Assembly: GCA_025358295.1 (NCBI GenBank) | Contig: JANYJY010000046.1 | Span: 45,077-109,076 of the forward strand | Reading direction: 5' to 3' | Source of the DNA: Gammaproteobacteria bacterium | GTDB taxonomy: Bacteria; Pseudomonadota; Gammaproteobacteria; Steroidobacterales; Steroidobacteraceae | Length of the DNA stretch: 64,000 nucleotides | In this document: one piece after another, positions 18,491 to 27,257 of the stretch | Numbering within the stretch: the first letter of the stretch is position 1 | Layout of the letters: the number at the start of each line of letters is the position of its first letter | The notes under the pieces: generated by a model | Told to the model about the DNA's origin: nothing | What the model saw: only the letters and a program-made list of their open reading frames with translations | Databases searched by the model: none | Translations under genes and position numbers: made by a program

Positions 18491-18509
18491 GTCTTTCACC
18501 GTGAAAGAC
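18491..18509. promoter_or_regulatory. Perfect 9-bp inverted repeat at the ilvB start (candidate operator)
   Basis: The sequence GTCTTTCAC-C-GTGAAAGAC is a perfect inverted repeat with a single-base centre. The right arm contains the GTG start codon of ilvB (18501), and the site lies in the 64-bp divergent ilvH-ilvB spacer. A dimeric repressor bound here would block ilvB initiation. In RNA the arms could also form a hairpin masking the start codon. If translation really begins at the ATG at 18519, the palindrome would lie just upstream of the gene. The binding protein is unknown. Confidence 0.45.
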
Positions 18510-20336
18510 CGTTACGACATGTTAAATCAGGCAGCGCACCCTCTCGCCGGCGCCAGTATGACCGGCGCGGACATGCTGGTGCAGGTATTGGCGGACGAAG
18601 GCGTCGACACCATTTTCGGCTATAGCGGCGGCGCGATTTTGCCGATTTACGACTCGGTATTTCGCTATAACCAGGAACACAAGGCCGCGATGCCGCTCAT
18701 CGTGCCGGCCAACGAGCAGGGCGCTGCCTTTATGGCGGCGGGATTCGCCCGCGCCAGCGGCCGGGTGGGAGTGGCGCTGGTCACCTCGGGACCAGGTGCG
18801 ACCAATACGGTTACGCCGGTGCGCGACTCCATGGCTGATTCGGTGCCCATCGTGGTGATCTGCGGCCAGGTGCCGACCACAGCCATCGGCACGGACGCAT
18901 TTCAGGAGGCACCCGTACCCAGCATCATGGGCGCAGTGGCCAAGCATGTTTTCCTGATCACCGACCCCACGAAATTGGAGGCGACGGTGCGTACGGCATT
19001 CGAAATCGCCCGTACCGGCCGACCGGGTCCCGTGGTGCTCGATGTGCCGAAGGACGTGCAGAACTGGAAGGGTGTGTTTCAAGGCTCGGGCCGCCTGCCC
19101 GTGCCCGGCTACCGGCAGCGAATGAATCGCCTGGAAGCGAACAAGGTGCCGGAAGCGGCGTGCGCGCACTTCTTTGCGGCACTGGGTGCCGCGAAACGCC
19201 CGCTTATTTATGCGGGCGGCGGCGTCATCAACGGCAGCGCGGCGCCTTCGCTGCGCGAATTTGCGAAAGAATTGCAGGTGCCGGTGGTCACCACTCTAAT
19301 GGGCATCGGCGCCGTCGATACGACGCATCCGCTGTCGATGCGCATGCTCGGCATGCACGGCGCCGCCTTCGCCAACTACGCGGTCGATGATTGCGATTGT
19401 CTGCTGGCGCTCGGCGCACGTTTCGATGATCGGGTCGCGGGCAACCCGGGAAAATTCGCCGGAAATGCCAAATTCATCGCGCACTTGGATATCGACGCAT
19501 CGGAGATCAACAAGGTCAAGCGCGTGGACTGGAGCCACGTCGGGCTGATGCCCGACGCCCTGTTCGGTCTGCTCGACTATGCCAGGCGCAATGGATTCAA
19601 ACGTGATTGGTCCGAGTGGCATAGGCATTGCGATGAGCTGCGGTCCAAGTACGCCATGAACTATGACCGCGACAGCGCCTTGATCCAGCCGTACTACGTG
19701 ATCGAGGAGATCAATCGGCTGACGGGCGGGGAGGCCATCATCACCACGGGTGTGGGCCAGCACCAAATGTGGGCGGCGCAGTATTTCGATTTCCGCAGTC
19801 CGCGGCTGTGGCTGACGTCCGGGAGCATGGGCACCATGGGCTTCGGCTTGCCGGCGGCGGTGGGGGCGCAGTTTGCACAGCGCAATCGCATGGTCATCGA
19901 CATCGATGGCGATTCCAGCATCCGGATGAATCTCGGTGAACTCGAGACCGTTACGACCTACAAACTGCCGGTCAAGGTGGTGGTGCTCAACAATTGCGGC
20001 GACGGCATGGTAAAGCAATGGCAGAAGCTATTTCACGCCGGCCGCCTGAGTGCCAGCGATAAGAGCCTGCACACCAAGGATTTCGTCAAAGCGGCGCAGG
20101 CGGATGGTTTCAAGTACGCCGTGCGGCTCGACAAGAAGGCCGATGTGCCGCGGGTCGTCGCTGAGTTCATCCGCTTCGAGGGCGCCGCGTTCCTCGAGGT
20201 CATGATCGATCCGGATGCCGGTGTGTATCCCATGGTGGGTCCCGGCCAGGCGTATGCCGACATGATCACGGGCGAATACATTCCCTCGCGCACCCGGGTC
20301 GCCATCAAGACCCCGGATGCGTCGGAAATGTTCTAG
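18501..20336 (+). CDS. ilvB: Acetolactate synthase, catalytic (large) subunit
   Basis: 611 residues of a thiamine-diphosphate enzyme. The N-terminal TPP domain carries DEGVDTIFGYSGGAILPIYD and the activating glutamate in VPANEQGAAFMAAGFAR. The FAD/linker domain is in the middle, and the C-terminal TPP-binding stretch is DIDGDSSIRMNLGELE followed by VVVLNN. The Mg/TPP motif reads GDS where many bacterial enzymes have GDG; fungal enzymes have GDA, so this is tolerated. It condenses pyruvate to acetolactate or 2-aceto-2-hydroxybutyrate for valine, leucine and isoleucine. The start could be the GTG at 18501 or the ATG at 18519. ilvA lies about 19 kb downstream; ilvC and ilvD are not in the window. 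Confidence 0.95.
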   Translation: MKDRYDMLNQAAHPLAGASMTGADMLVQVLADEGVDTIFGYSGGAILPIYDSVFRYNQEHKAAMPLIVPANEQGAAFMAAGFARASGRVGVALVTSGPGATNTVTPVRDSMADSVPIVVICGQVPTTAIGTDAFQEAPVPSIMGAVAKHVFLITDPTKLEATVRTAFEIARTGRPGPVVLDVPKDVQNWKGVFQGSGRLPVPGYRQRMNRLEANKVPEAACAHFFAALGAAKRPLIYAGGGVINGSAAPSLREFAKELQVPVVTTLMGIGAVDTTHPLSMRMLGMHGAAFANYAVDDCDCLLALGARFDDRVAGNPGKFAGNAKFIAHLDIDASEINKVKRVDWSHVGLMPDALFGLLDYARRNGFKRDWSEWHRHCDELRSKYAMNYDRDSALIQPYYVIEEINRLTGGEAIITTGVGQHQMWAAQYFDFRSPRLWLTSGSMGTMGFGLPAAVGAQFAQRNRMVIDIDGDSSIRMNLGELETVTTYKLPVKVVVLNNCGDGMVKQWQKLFHAGRLSASDKSLHTKDFVKAAQADGFKYAVRLDKKADVPRVVAEFIRFEGAAFLEVMIDPDAGVYPMVGPGQAYADMITGEYIPSRTRVAIKTPDASEMF

Positions 20337-20343
20337 TCAGGCG

Positions 20344-20763
20344 CTACCAGATGCCCGTGTTCGGCATCGTAGACCACGGCGCCGCCGGGGCGAGTGCCGC
20401 GCCCTTCTGCAGCAATTCGATTGAGATATTGTCCGGCGAGCGCACGAAGGCCATGCGGCCGTCGCGAGGCGGCCGGTTGATCGTGACGCCGTGATCCATT
20501 AATCGCCGGCAAGCGGCGTAAATGTCATCCACTGCATAGGCTAGATGCCCGAAATTCCGGCCGCCGGGATAGGCTTCTGGATCCCAGTTGTAAGTGAGCT
20601 CGACTTGAGCCTCTTCGTCCCCAGGCGCCGCCAGAAACACCAAGGTAAATCGCCCCTTGTCGTGGTCTTGCCGCGATAGGTCGATGAGTCCGAGCGCGTC
20701 ACGATAGAAACGCAACGATTGCTCGATATCCGTCACGCGTACCATTGTATGTAGATATTTCAT
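20344..20763 (-). CDS. gloA: Lactoylglutathione lyase (glyoxalase I)
   Basis: 139 residues of the VOC superfamily. It starts MKYLHTMVRVTDIEQSLRFYRDALGL and continues with ELTYNWDPEAYPGGRNFGHLAYAVDDIY; the histidine and glutamates of these blocks are the Ni/Zn ligands of GloA. It isomerises the hemithioacetal of methylglyoxal and glutathione, consistent with the glutathione synthesis gene gshA in the same window. The ATG at 20763 fits GloA N-termini; the frame is open to 20790. The tail after position 125 (KGAALAPAAPWSTMPNTGIW) is slightly longer than usual. It is divergent from a second VOC gene. Confidence 0.93.
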   Translation of the reverse strand: MKYLHTMVRVTDIEQSLRFYRDALGLIDLSRQDHDKGRFTLVFLAAPGDEEAQVELTYNWDPEAYPGGRNFGHLAYAVDDIYAACRRLMDHGVTINRPPRDGRMAFVRSPDNISIELLQKGAALAPAAPWSTMPNTGIW

Positions 20764-20804
20764 GGGCATTCTTCTTGGGAAATACTGCAAATTTGGAGCA
20801 AGCC

Positions 20805-21182
20805 ATGCACAAAAGCAAACTCGGCGGATTCATTATTGACTGCCAAAGCGACGACCTGGAGAGCGCAGCTGCATTTTGGGGAGCTGCCTTAGGGATGCCC
20901 GTGCGCGAGTTACCACCTGCCGAGGCGGCGCAATACAAGCGGCTCGAAGATTCGCAACACGGTCTCGATATTGAGGTGCAAATAGTGAGTCACGCCAGCC
21001 GCGTGCATCTGGATATCGAAACCGACGATATCGAGGCTGAGGTTCACCGTTTGGAGAAATTGGGCGCCAGGCGGGTACAAAACATTCATACCTGGTGCGT
21101 GATGGAAGCGCCGACCGGACAACGATTTTGCGTGGTGCAGGCGTCTTCGCGGCTGTTTAAGGAGCGGGCCACGACATGGTAG
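20805..21182 (+). CDS. VOC family (glyoxalase/bleomycin-resistance-like) protein
   Basis: 125 residues starting MHKSKLGGFIIDCQSDDLESAAAFWGAALG, a beta-alpha-beta module of the vicinal oxygen chelate fold, with the second module from about residue 62 (VHLDIETDDIEAEVHRLEKLG). It resembles the glyoxalase-like subgroup in which the substrate is unknown. The ATG at 20805 has GGAG at 20795-20798. It lies divergently next to gloA with 41 bp between the starts, so the two may share a promoter region. A function in aldehyde detoxification is only an inference from that neighbour. Confidence 0.82.
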   Translation: MHKSKLGGFIIDCQSDDLESAAAFWGAALGMPVRELPPAEAAQYKRLEDSQHGLDIEVQIVSHASRVHLDIETDDIEAEVHRLEKLGARRVQNIHTWCVMEAPTGQRFCVVQASSRLFKERATTW

Positions 21183-21239
21183 CGCGCGGCGCCGACTGGA
21201 AACCGAGTGTTGTATGATAGTCACAGACTTGGGAGGCAC

Positions 21240-21488
21240 TTGACATAGTGCAACAACGAACCAACATTGCAGCATAACTACTAGATTTATCTATGGTATC
21301 TGCTATAATCCAGGCGTCGACGCAGCGCGCATTTGTACCCAGCGTTACTTAGTTGCAACACTGGATTTAGACAAACAAGGTTGAACTTAGCGGCTCTTCC
21401 GGTAGGTATCTTCCAATTAAGGACGTGCCGGGTTTTTACCTAGCACCAGTTCCACTCGAATTCCCCGGCAAGTCCGGGGATTCTTTTG
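21240..21488 (+). ncRNA. Candidate small RNA or long leader upstream of dctA
   Basis: The 359-bp stretch between the VOC gene and dctA holds no convincing ORF but has transcription signals. TTGACA lies at 21240-21245 (with a weak AACATT 17 bp on), and a perfect TATAAT at 21304-21309 would start a transcript near 21316. That transcript would end at the intrinsic terminator at 21461-21488, giving about 170 nt. A hairpin can be drawn between GTGC at 21425 and GCAC at 21442. I do not recognise it as 6S, tmRNA, SRP or RNase P RNA. Because the terminator precedes the dctA start by about 54 bp, it could also be a terminated leader controlling dctA. Confidence 0.42.
21461..21488 (+). terminator. Intrinsic terminator before dctA
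   Basis: The stem TCCCCGG / CCGGGGA (7 bp, loop CAAGT) is followed by the T-rich TTCTTTT. It ends the proposed small RNA. It lies upstream of dctA, so it does not terminate dctA itself. Confidence 0.65.
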
Positions 21489-21541
21489 TGGGCAGTCCGT
21501 AAATGCCACCACTCCATGCGTGAATCGCTTAAGTTAGCGCC

Positions 21542-22807
21542 GTGAAAACTCTGCTGCGTTCGCTGTATTTCCAGGTCATTGTCGCCATCGCCGTGGGCGT
21601 GCTTCTGGGGGCCTTGTACCCGGATGTCGGCGCCGCGATGAAGCCGTTCGGCGATGCCTTCATCAAGTTGATCAAGATGCTGATCGCGCCGGTCATATTC
21701 TGCACCGTGGTCACGGGCATCGCCGGCGTTGAAGACATGAAGAAGGTCGGCAAGACGGGCTGCCTGGCATTGATTTATTTCGAGGTCATGAGCACCGTGG
21801 CGCTGGCTGTTGGCCTCGTGGTGATGAATGTTCTGCGGCCCGGAAGCGGCATGAACGTCGATCCGGCGACGCTCGATTCGACGTCGATTGCCGCATACGC
21901 CGATCCGAAGAAGATGCAATCGGTTGCGGAGTTTCTCCTCAATGTCATTCCGACGACGGTTGCCGATGCCTTCGCCAAGGGTGAGATTCTTCAGGTTCTT
22001 CTGTTCGCCATACTGTTCGGCTTCGCACTACAACGTCTAGGCTCCCGCGGGGCGCCGCTGCTGGGATTCGTCGACGGCCTGTCGCAGGTGCTGTTCGGGA
22101 TCGTCGGAATCGTCATGAAACTGGCCCCGATCGGCGCGTTCGGCGCCATGGCATTTACCATCGGCAAGTACGGGTTCGCATCACTGCTGTCGCTGGGACT
22201 TCTGATGATATGCTTTTACGCCACGTGCCTGGCCTTCATCTTCGGTGCGCTCGGATTGGTGGCGCGGGCGCATGGCTTCAGCATTTGGCAATTCGTAAAA
22301 TACATCCGCGACGAACTATTCATCGTGCTCGGTACGTCATCCTCCGAGTCGGTGTTGCCGCGAATGATCGCCAAACTGCAGAAAATCGGCGCCGGCAAAT
22401 CGGTGGTCGGGCTGGTGATTCCGGCCGGCTATTCCTTCAATCTCGACGGCACATCGATTTACTTGACCATGGCCGCCTTGTTCATCGCGCAAGCTACGAA
22501 CACGCCGATGAGTCTGATGCAGCAACTCACGCTGCTGGCTGTGCTGATGCTGACGTCCAAGGGCGCAGCGGGGGTGACCGGGAGCGGCTTCATCGTCTTG
22601 GCCGCGACACTGTCGTCCGTGGGCACGCTGCCGGTTGCCGGTCTGGCGCTCATCCTGGGCATCGATCGCTTCATGTCGGAGGCGCGCGCGCTGACCAACG
22701 TGATCGGTAACGGTGTCGCCACCCTGGTCGTGGCGAAATGGACTGGCGAGTTGGACGTAGTCACAATGCGACGTGAGCTCAGTGGAAGGACTATCGATGC
22801 GTATTAG
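21542..22807 (+). CDS. dctA: C4-dicarboxylate/cation symporter
   Basis: 421 residues of the DAACS (GltP/DctA) family. The substrate-binding motifs are present: [11 protein letters not shown] (serine-rich hairpin HP1), [21 protein letters not shown] (HP2) and [16 protein letters not shown] with the Na/H-coupling asparagine and aspartate region. The PTSSSE-type serine string and overall length match DctA, which imports succinate, fumarate and malate by proton symport in the inner membrane. The start is the GTG at 21542 ([16 protein letters not shown]). The last 11 bp overlap the cysteine synthase gene. The candidate terminated leader just upstream may regulate it. Confidence 0.92.
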   Translation: MKTLLRSLYFQVIVAIAVGVLLGALYPDVGAAMKPFGDAFIKLIKMLIAPVIFCTVVTGIAGVEDMKKVGKTGCLALIYFEVMSTVALAVGLVVMNVLRPGSGMNVDPATLDSTSIAAYADPKKMQSVAEFLLNVIPTTVADAFAKGEILQVLLFAILFGFALQRLGSRGAPLLGFVDGLSQVLFGIVGIVMKLAPIGAFGAMAFTIGKYGFASLLSLGLLMICFYATCLAFIFGALGLVARAHGFSIWQFVKYIRDELFIVLGTSSSESVLPRMIAKLQKIGAGKSVVGLVIPAGYSFNLDGTSIYLTMAALFIAQATNTPMSLMQQLTLLAVLMLTSKGAAGVTGSGFIVLAATLSSVGTLPVAGLALILGIDRFMSEARALTNVIGNGVATLVVAKWTGELDVVTMRRELSGRTIDAY

Positions 22808-23780
22808 CGACGGATTTACGGATGCAATTGGCAATACCCCCCTGATTCGCCTGCGCCGTGTCAGCGAAGAAACCGGCTGCGAGATTCTCGGCAAAGCGGA
22901 ATTCATGAATCCGGGCGGTTCTGTGAAGGATCGTGCGGCAAAATGGATCGTTTTGGACGCGGAAAGGCGCGGGCTGTTGCAGCCGGGCGGCACGGTGGTC
23001 GAAGGAACGGCCGGCAACACCGGTATCGGCTTGGCGCATGTCTGCAATGCGCGCGGTTATAAGTGCGTCATCGTGATGCCCGACAATCAAGCGGCTGAGA
23101 AGTACCAAATCATCGAAGCCCTTGGGGCGCAATTGCGCAAGGTGCCCGCGGTGCCCTACAGCAACCCGAACCAATACCAGAAGGTGGCGGGACGCTTGGC
23201 GCAAGAGCTTCCCGACGCCATCTGGGCCAATCAATTCGACAACACGGCCAATCGTGACGCTCACTATGAATCCACCGGCCCGGAAATCTGGCGGGATACC
23301 GGCGGCAAGATCGATGTCTTTTGTGCGTCCACTGGCACCGGCGGCACGCTCGCGGGGACCGCCCGCTACCTCAAGTCGAAGTCCAGCGCCGTGCGGATCG
23401 TTCTCGTCGATCCTCCCGGCAGCGCGCTGTATCACTACTTCAAGGACGGTGAATTGAAAACCGACGGTGGCTCATCGATCACCGAGGGCATAGGTACCGG
23501 TCGAGTCACGGCGAACCTCGACGGCGCGCCGATCGACGACGCGCTGCGCATCTCGGATGAGCAGACCATGCATTTCGTCTATCGCCTGCTGCGCGAAGAA
23601 GGCCTGCTCCTCGGCAGCACGGCCGGCATCAACGTGGCGGCGGCAGTGACCCTCGCCAAGCAGATGGGCCCCGGCCATACCATCGTCACGGTCTTGTGCG
23701 ACGGCGGAGCAAAGTATCAGTCGCGCCTTTTTAATCGGGACTGGGTCAAAGAGAAGGGATTTCTTGCGGCGGTGGGTTGA
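22797..23780 (+). CDS. cysK: Cysteine synthase (O-acetylserine sulfhydrylase family)
   Basis: 327 residues of a PLP enzyme. The PLP lysine is in [10 protein letters not shown] (about residue 44), the phosphate loop is [12 protein letters not shown], and [15 protein letters not shown] is conserved. It makes cysteine from O-acetylserine and sulfide. The ATG at 22797 has a strong GGAAGGA at 22784-22790 and begins 11 bp inside dctA. Family members of this size with the tail [13 protein letters not shown] are annotated variously as cysteine synthase A or related beta-synthases, so the symbol is by function rather than strict orthology. Directly downstream, on the other strand, are cysG and cysH, supporting a role in sulfate assimilation. 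Confidence 0.88.
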   Translation: MRISDGFTDAIGNTPLIRLRRVSEETGCEILGKAEFMNPGGSVKDRAAKWIVLDAERRGLLQPGGTVVEGTAGNTGIGLAHVCNARGYKCVIVMPDNQAAEKYQIIEALGAQLRKVPAVPYSNPNQYQKVAGRLAQELPDAIWANQFDNTANRDAHYESTGPEIWRDTGGKIDVFCASTGTGGTLAGTARYLKSKSSAVRIVLVDPPGSALYHYFKDGELKTDGGSSITEGIGTGRVTANLDGAPIDDALRISDEQTMHFVYRLLREEGLLLGSTAGINVAAAVTLAKQMGPGHTIVTVLCDGGAKYQSRLFNRDWVKEKGFLAAVG

Positions 23781-23806
23781 GGCGCGCTTGAGCGGCGACA
23801 GTCGCC

Positions 23807-25234
23807 TTATGCCGTCTGAGAAAGGTCCGTCGCAGGATCCGAGCTGAACCAAGCGAGCGACGAGTGCAAGGCCACGACGTCGCCCACCACGAGCAGCGCG
23901 GGCGACTCAAGGCCGGCGTTGCGCGAGGCATCATGAATGGTGCCGAGAGTCGCCGTGACGACGCGCTGGTTTGCGGTGGTTCCCTGCGCGATGAGGCCGG
24001 CGGGACGCAACGGTGAGGCGCCGTGTTGCCGCAGCTTCTGCACGATATGATCGAGGCGCGCCAACCCCATATAGAACACCGCCGTAGTTCCCGGCCGCGC
24101 CAGGCCGCGCCAATCAGGCCCGCTGCCTGGGTCGCCGTCTCGCTCCTGCCCGTGGCCCGTCACAAAGGTGACGCTGTGCGCATAGTCGCGATGTGTCAGA
24201 GGGATGCCCGCATAAGCCGCGCAACCGGTGGCGGCGGTGATGCCGGGCACTACCGAAAAATTGATTTGCGCCGCCGCCAGCGCCTGCAGCTCCTCGCCGC
24301 CGCGACCGAAGATAAAGGGATCTCCGCCCTTGAGGCGAACCACGCGTTTTCCCTGCTTTGCATGTGCTATCAGCAGCGCATTGATCTCGTCCTGCGTGCT
24401 GCCTATATTGCCGGCCGCCTTGCCCACGCAGATCCGCTCTGCATCACGTCTCGCCAGCTCGAGCACTCCGGCCGGCACCAGGCGATCATGCAGAATCACG
24501 TCGGCATCCTGTAGCGCCCGCAGCGCCTTCAGCGTCAATAGTTCGGGATCGCCTGGCCCGGCGCCCACGAGCGTGACCTCTCCGGCGGTGGGGCGTGACC
24601 TAGACTTCGTCGCCAGGAGTTGCTGGACGATGCGCCGTGCGCCTTGGGTATCGCCGGCGACAAAACGGCGCGCCGCAGGTCCGTCGACAACTGCCTCGAA
24701 AAAGCGCCGGCGCTCGTCGACTCCGCGAAGGCTCCGTCGGGTGGCCGCGCGCAGCGCGCGCAACCATACAGCAAGCTCGCCGATTTTTTGGGGGATCATC
24801 GCTTCCAGGCGCTCGCGCAAACGGCGCGCCAACACCGGCGAGGTGCCGCCGGTGGAGACCGCCACAAGCACGGGATCGCGGTCGACAATGGCGGGCACGA
24901 TGAAGCGCGATGCCTCGCGATCATCCACCACATTGACGGGAATATTGCGCGACTCGCTCAATGTCGCGATCCAACGGTTCACGGCGCGGCGCGAGGTCGC
25001 GACGATGACCAATCGTGCGCCTTCCAAGTCGTCGGGTAAGAATTCGCGCACGGCGAGTTGCAATGTGCCGGCCGCAGCGCGCGCATGAAGGTCGGGCGCC
25101 ACTTGCGGCGCGACCAAGGTAATCAACGCACCGGTGCGTTCCAGCAAAGAGACTTTGCGCAGCGCGACTTCGCCGCCGCCGACGACGAGCACTTTTTGGC
25201 CAGTCAAATCGAAAAAGACAGGAAAATAATTCAC
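23807..25234 (-). CDS. cysG: Siroheme synthase (uroporphyrinogen methylase, precorrin-2 dehydrogenase/ferrochelatase)
   Basis: 475 residues in the two-domain CysG order. The N-terminal CysG-B part (MNYFPVFFDLTGQKVLVVGGGEVALRK, NAD-binding) is followed by the siroheme-synthase middle region (VSTGGTSPVLARRLRERLE). The C-terminal CysG-A methylase runs from about residue 218 (VTLVGAGPGDPELLTLKALR, VVRLKGGDPFIFGRGGEE, VVPGITAATGCAAYAGIPLTHR). It makes siroheme, the cofactor of the sulfite reductase encoded by cysI in this window. The start is a GTG at 25234 that lies inside the third copy of a 19-bp tandem repeat shared with the end of cysH; 34 bp separate the two genes, which look like one operon. 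Confidence 0.95.
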   Translation of the reverse strand: MNYFPVFFDLTGQKVLVVGGGEVALRKVSLLERTGALITLVAPQVAPDLHARAAAGTLQLAVREFLPDDLEGARLVIVATSRRAVNRWIATLSESRNIPVNVVDDREASRFIVPAIVDRDPVLVAVSTGGTSPVLARRLRERLEAMIPQKIGELAVWLRALRAATRRSLRGVDERRRFFEAVVDGPAARRFVAGDTQGARRIVQQLLATKSRSRPTAGEVTLVGAGPGDPELLTLKALRALQDADVILHDRLVPAGVLELARRDAERICVGKAAGNIGSTQDEINALLIAHAKQGKRVVRLKGGDPFIFGRGGEELQALAAAQINFSVVPGITAATGCAAYAGIPLTHRDYAHSVTFVTGHGQERDGDPGSGPDWRGLARPGTTAVFYMGLARLDHIVQKLRQHGASPLRPAGLIAQGTTANQRVVTATLGTIHDASRNAGLESPALLVVGDVVALHSSLAWFSSDPATDLSQTA

Positions 25235-25287
25235 GTAGCGAAGCCTACATTAGTTGGCAAAGCCCACCTTACTTGGCGAAGCCTACC
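25231..25287. repeat. Three tandem 19-bp imperfect repeats across the cysH-cysG junction
   Basis: Units lie at 25231-25249, 25250-25268 and 25269-25287. On the plus strand the best unit reads TTACTTGGCGAAGCCTACC. Unit two differs from it at 3 of 19 positions and unit one at 4. On the coding (minus) strand the first unit holds the last codons and stop of cysH, the middle unit is the spacer, and the last unit holds the GTG start of cysG. Each unit contains GGCNNNGCC, able to form a tiny hairpin. Confidence 0.8.
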
Positions 25288-25982
25288 TGACGGCGCGGGT
25301 GCAGGCCGCATTCGCGTGAATCACTGCGCTCCCACCACCAGCGGCCCGAGCGTTCATCTTCACCGGGCTGCACGGCCCGCGTGCACGGCGCACAACCGAT
25401 GCTCGGAAAGCCACGGTCGTGCAGCGCATTGTACGGCAGACGCTTCTTGCGGATATATTCCCAGATCTCGTTTTCCGACCACTCCAGCAGCGGGCTGACC
25501 TTGTGCAGGCCATATTGGCCATCCCATTCCACCGGCGCTGCCAGAGCCCGGCTGGCCGATTGTCCGCGCCTGATGCCCGTGACCCAGGCCCCGCGGCCGG
25601 AAACGGCGCGGCGGAACGGCTCTACCTTGCGAACGCCGCAGCAGCCGTGGCGCTGCTCGAGACTGTCCCTGAAGCCGTTAATGCCGTTCTTACCTACCCA
25701 GCCCTCCAAGTCCGAGGTCTTGGGATAGTAGAGGGTCAGTGTGCGACCGTAACGCTGCTGCAGGCGTTCGATTAGGTCATAGGTCTCCGGGTACAACCGC
25801 CCGGTATCGATACTGAAGATCTCGATTTCGGGCACCAGGCTCCAAATGAGATCCGTCAGTACGACGGACTCAGAGCCTAAACTATTGGCGTAACACACAT
25901 TCTTGAACTCCGCGACGGCGCTGCGGAGGTGTGAAAGGGTGTCCTCTGTGCGTTCGCGCAGGGTTTTGGAGAGGTCGGACAA
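25269..25982 (-). CDS. cysH: Adenylyl-sulfate (APS) reductase, thioredoxin-dependent, 4Fe-4S type
   Basis: 237 residues from the TTG at 25982, which has GAGG five bases before it. A longer TTG start at 26054 adds 24 residues and cannot be excluded; no ATG is available. The nucleotide loop is SLGSESVVLTDL. The cluster ligands CC in RHGCCGVRK and CxxC in GCAPCTRAV mark the FeS type that reduces APS (many bacterial and plant enzymes), not the FeS-free E. coli PAPS reductase. The catalytic cysteine is in the C-terminal ECGLH. It produces sulfite for CysI. It is divergent from cysB and upstream of cysG. Confidence 0.92.
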   Translation of the reverse strand: MSDLSKTLRERTEDTLSHLRSAVAEFKNVCYANSLGSESVVLTDLIWSLVPEIEIFSIDTGRLYPETYDLIERLQQRYGRTLTLYYPKTSDLEGWVGKNGINGFRDSLEQRHGCCGVRKVEPFRRAVSGRGAWVTGIRRGQSASRALAAPVEWDGQYGLHKVSPLLEWSENEIWEYIRKKRLPYNALHDRGFPSIGCAPCTRAVQPGEDERSGRWWWERSDSRECGLHPRRQVGFAK

Positions 25983-26174
25983 GGGCGCCTCGGGTCTCGC
26001 TTGGGATTCAGTTAGTTCACTATAGGTGGGCCCGTGTCTGCGCGAAACGAACAATAGCGCATGAGTAAATGCGTTTTGGTGATGACCATCACCAACGAGG
26101 ACACCAACGTTTCAGCCGTTAACCTTATATCCTATGCAGGCAATGGTTCATTTAACAGTAAGGTCGGCCGGACC

Positions 26175-27158
26175 ATGAAGTTCCAGCAATTGCGCTATTT
26201 GGTAGCCGTCCATGAGAACGGTTTGAATATCACTGCGGCTGCGCGCCAGCTGCACACCTCGCAACCCGGGGTCAGCCGCCAGCTCAAGCTTCTGGAGGAG
26301 GAACTCGGCTTTCAGCTGTTCGAGCGCGAGGGCCGCGCGCTGACCCGGACCACCGACGCGGGCGAGGAAATCATTTCGCGTGCCTCGAGCATTTTGCGCG
26401 AGATGCAGAATATTCGGCGCACATCCGCAGAACTGCGCAAATCCGACGGCGGCACTCTGTCGATAGCCACCACTCACACTCAGGCGCGCTATGTGCTGCC
26501 GCAGGTCATCCGTGCCTTTCGCCTGAAGTATCCCAAAGTGCGTCTGCATCTGCATCAGGGCACTTCGGAGCAGATTGCTGAAATGGTGGCGCGCGACCGG
26601 GTCGACTTTGCCATCGCCACCGGTTCAGAAGAGCAGTTCCCGCACCTCGTCCGCCTGCCGGTGTACCGCTGGCATCGTGCCGTGGTCGTGCCGCGCGGCC
26701 ACCCGCTCGAATCGGCCGGCAAGCTCACGCTCAAGAAGCTGGCCGAATACCCCATCGTCACCTATGTATTCAGCATTTCCGGCAGGTCCTCGCTGCCCGC
26801 ACTGTTCGAGACCGCCGGGCTGTCGCTCGATGTGGCGCTGACCGCGCGCGATTCGGACGTGATCAAGACCTATGTGCGTATCGGCTTGGGGGTCGGCATT
26901 TTGGCCCGCCTGGCCATAGACCCGGCCACGGACGGGGATCTCGTCGTGTTGGATGCGGCTCATCTGTTCGAGGGTCACACGACCTGGATCGGATTCCGAC
27001 GCAGCGCTCTGCTGCGCGCCTATATGTACGAGTTCATCGAACTGCTGGCGCCGCATCTGCCGCGCAAATTGGTGCGCGAAACCGAGAAATTGGAGACCCA
27101 GGAGGAGGTCAACCGCATATTGCAGGATTTACATATCCCGCTTCGCGACATACCGTAA
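26175..27158 (+). CDS. cysB: LysR-family transcriptional regulator CysB
   Basis: 327 residues starting MKFQQLRYLVAVHENGLNITAAARQLHTSQPGVSRQLKLLEEELG, which is the CysB/Cbl winged helix. The effector domain follows from about residue 90 (TTHTQARYVLPQVIRAFRLKYPKV) with LHQGTSEQIAEMVARDRVDFAIAT. CysB binds N-acetylserine and activates sulfate uptake and reduction genes when sulfur is scarce. It sits between cysH (divergent) and the sulfate transporter operon (co-oriented), its expected targets. The frame is open back to 26061, but homologues start at the ATG at 26175. Confidence 0.95.
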   Translation: MKFQQLRYLVAVHENGLNITAAARQLHTSQPGVSRQLKLLEEELGFQLFEREGRALTRTTDAGEEIISRASSILREMQNIRRTSAELRKSDGGTLSIATTHTQARYVLPQVIRAFRLKYPKVRLHLHQGTSEQIAEMVARDRVDFAIATGSEEQFPHLVRLPVYRWHRAVVVPRGHPLESAGKLTLKKLAEYPIVTYVFSISGRSSLPALFETAGLSLDVALTARDSDVIKTYVRIGLGVGILARLAIDPATDGDLVVLDAAHLFEGHTTWIGFRRSALLRAYMYEFIELLAPHLPRKLVRETEKLETQEEVNRILQDLHIPLRDIP

Positions 27159-27257
27159 GCGCATATGCAAATGACGGGATATTAGTTCCGGCTCATCGCT
27201 CCAGCCGTTAGCCTGCTCGCAGATTGCTGATCCGGCATGTAAACGCATGGGTGATAG

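Noticed and set aside
25231..25287. CRISPR-like array at the cysH-cysG junction
   Set aside because: Only three contiguous 19-bp units with no spacers and inside coding ends; no cas genes.
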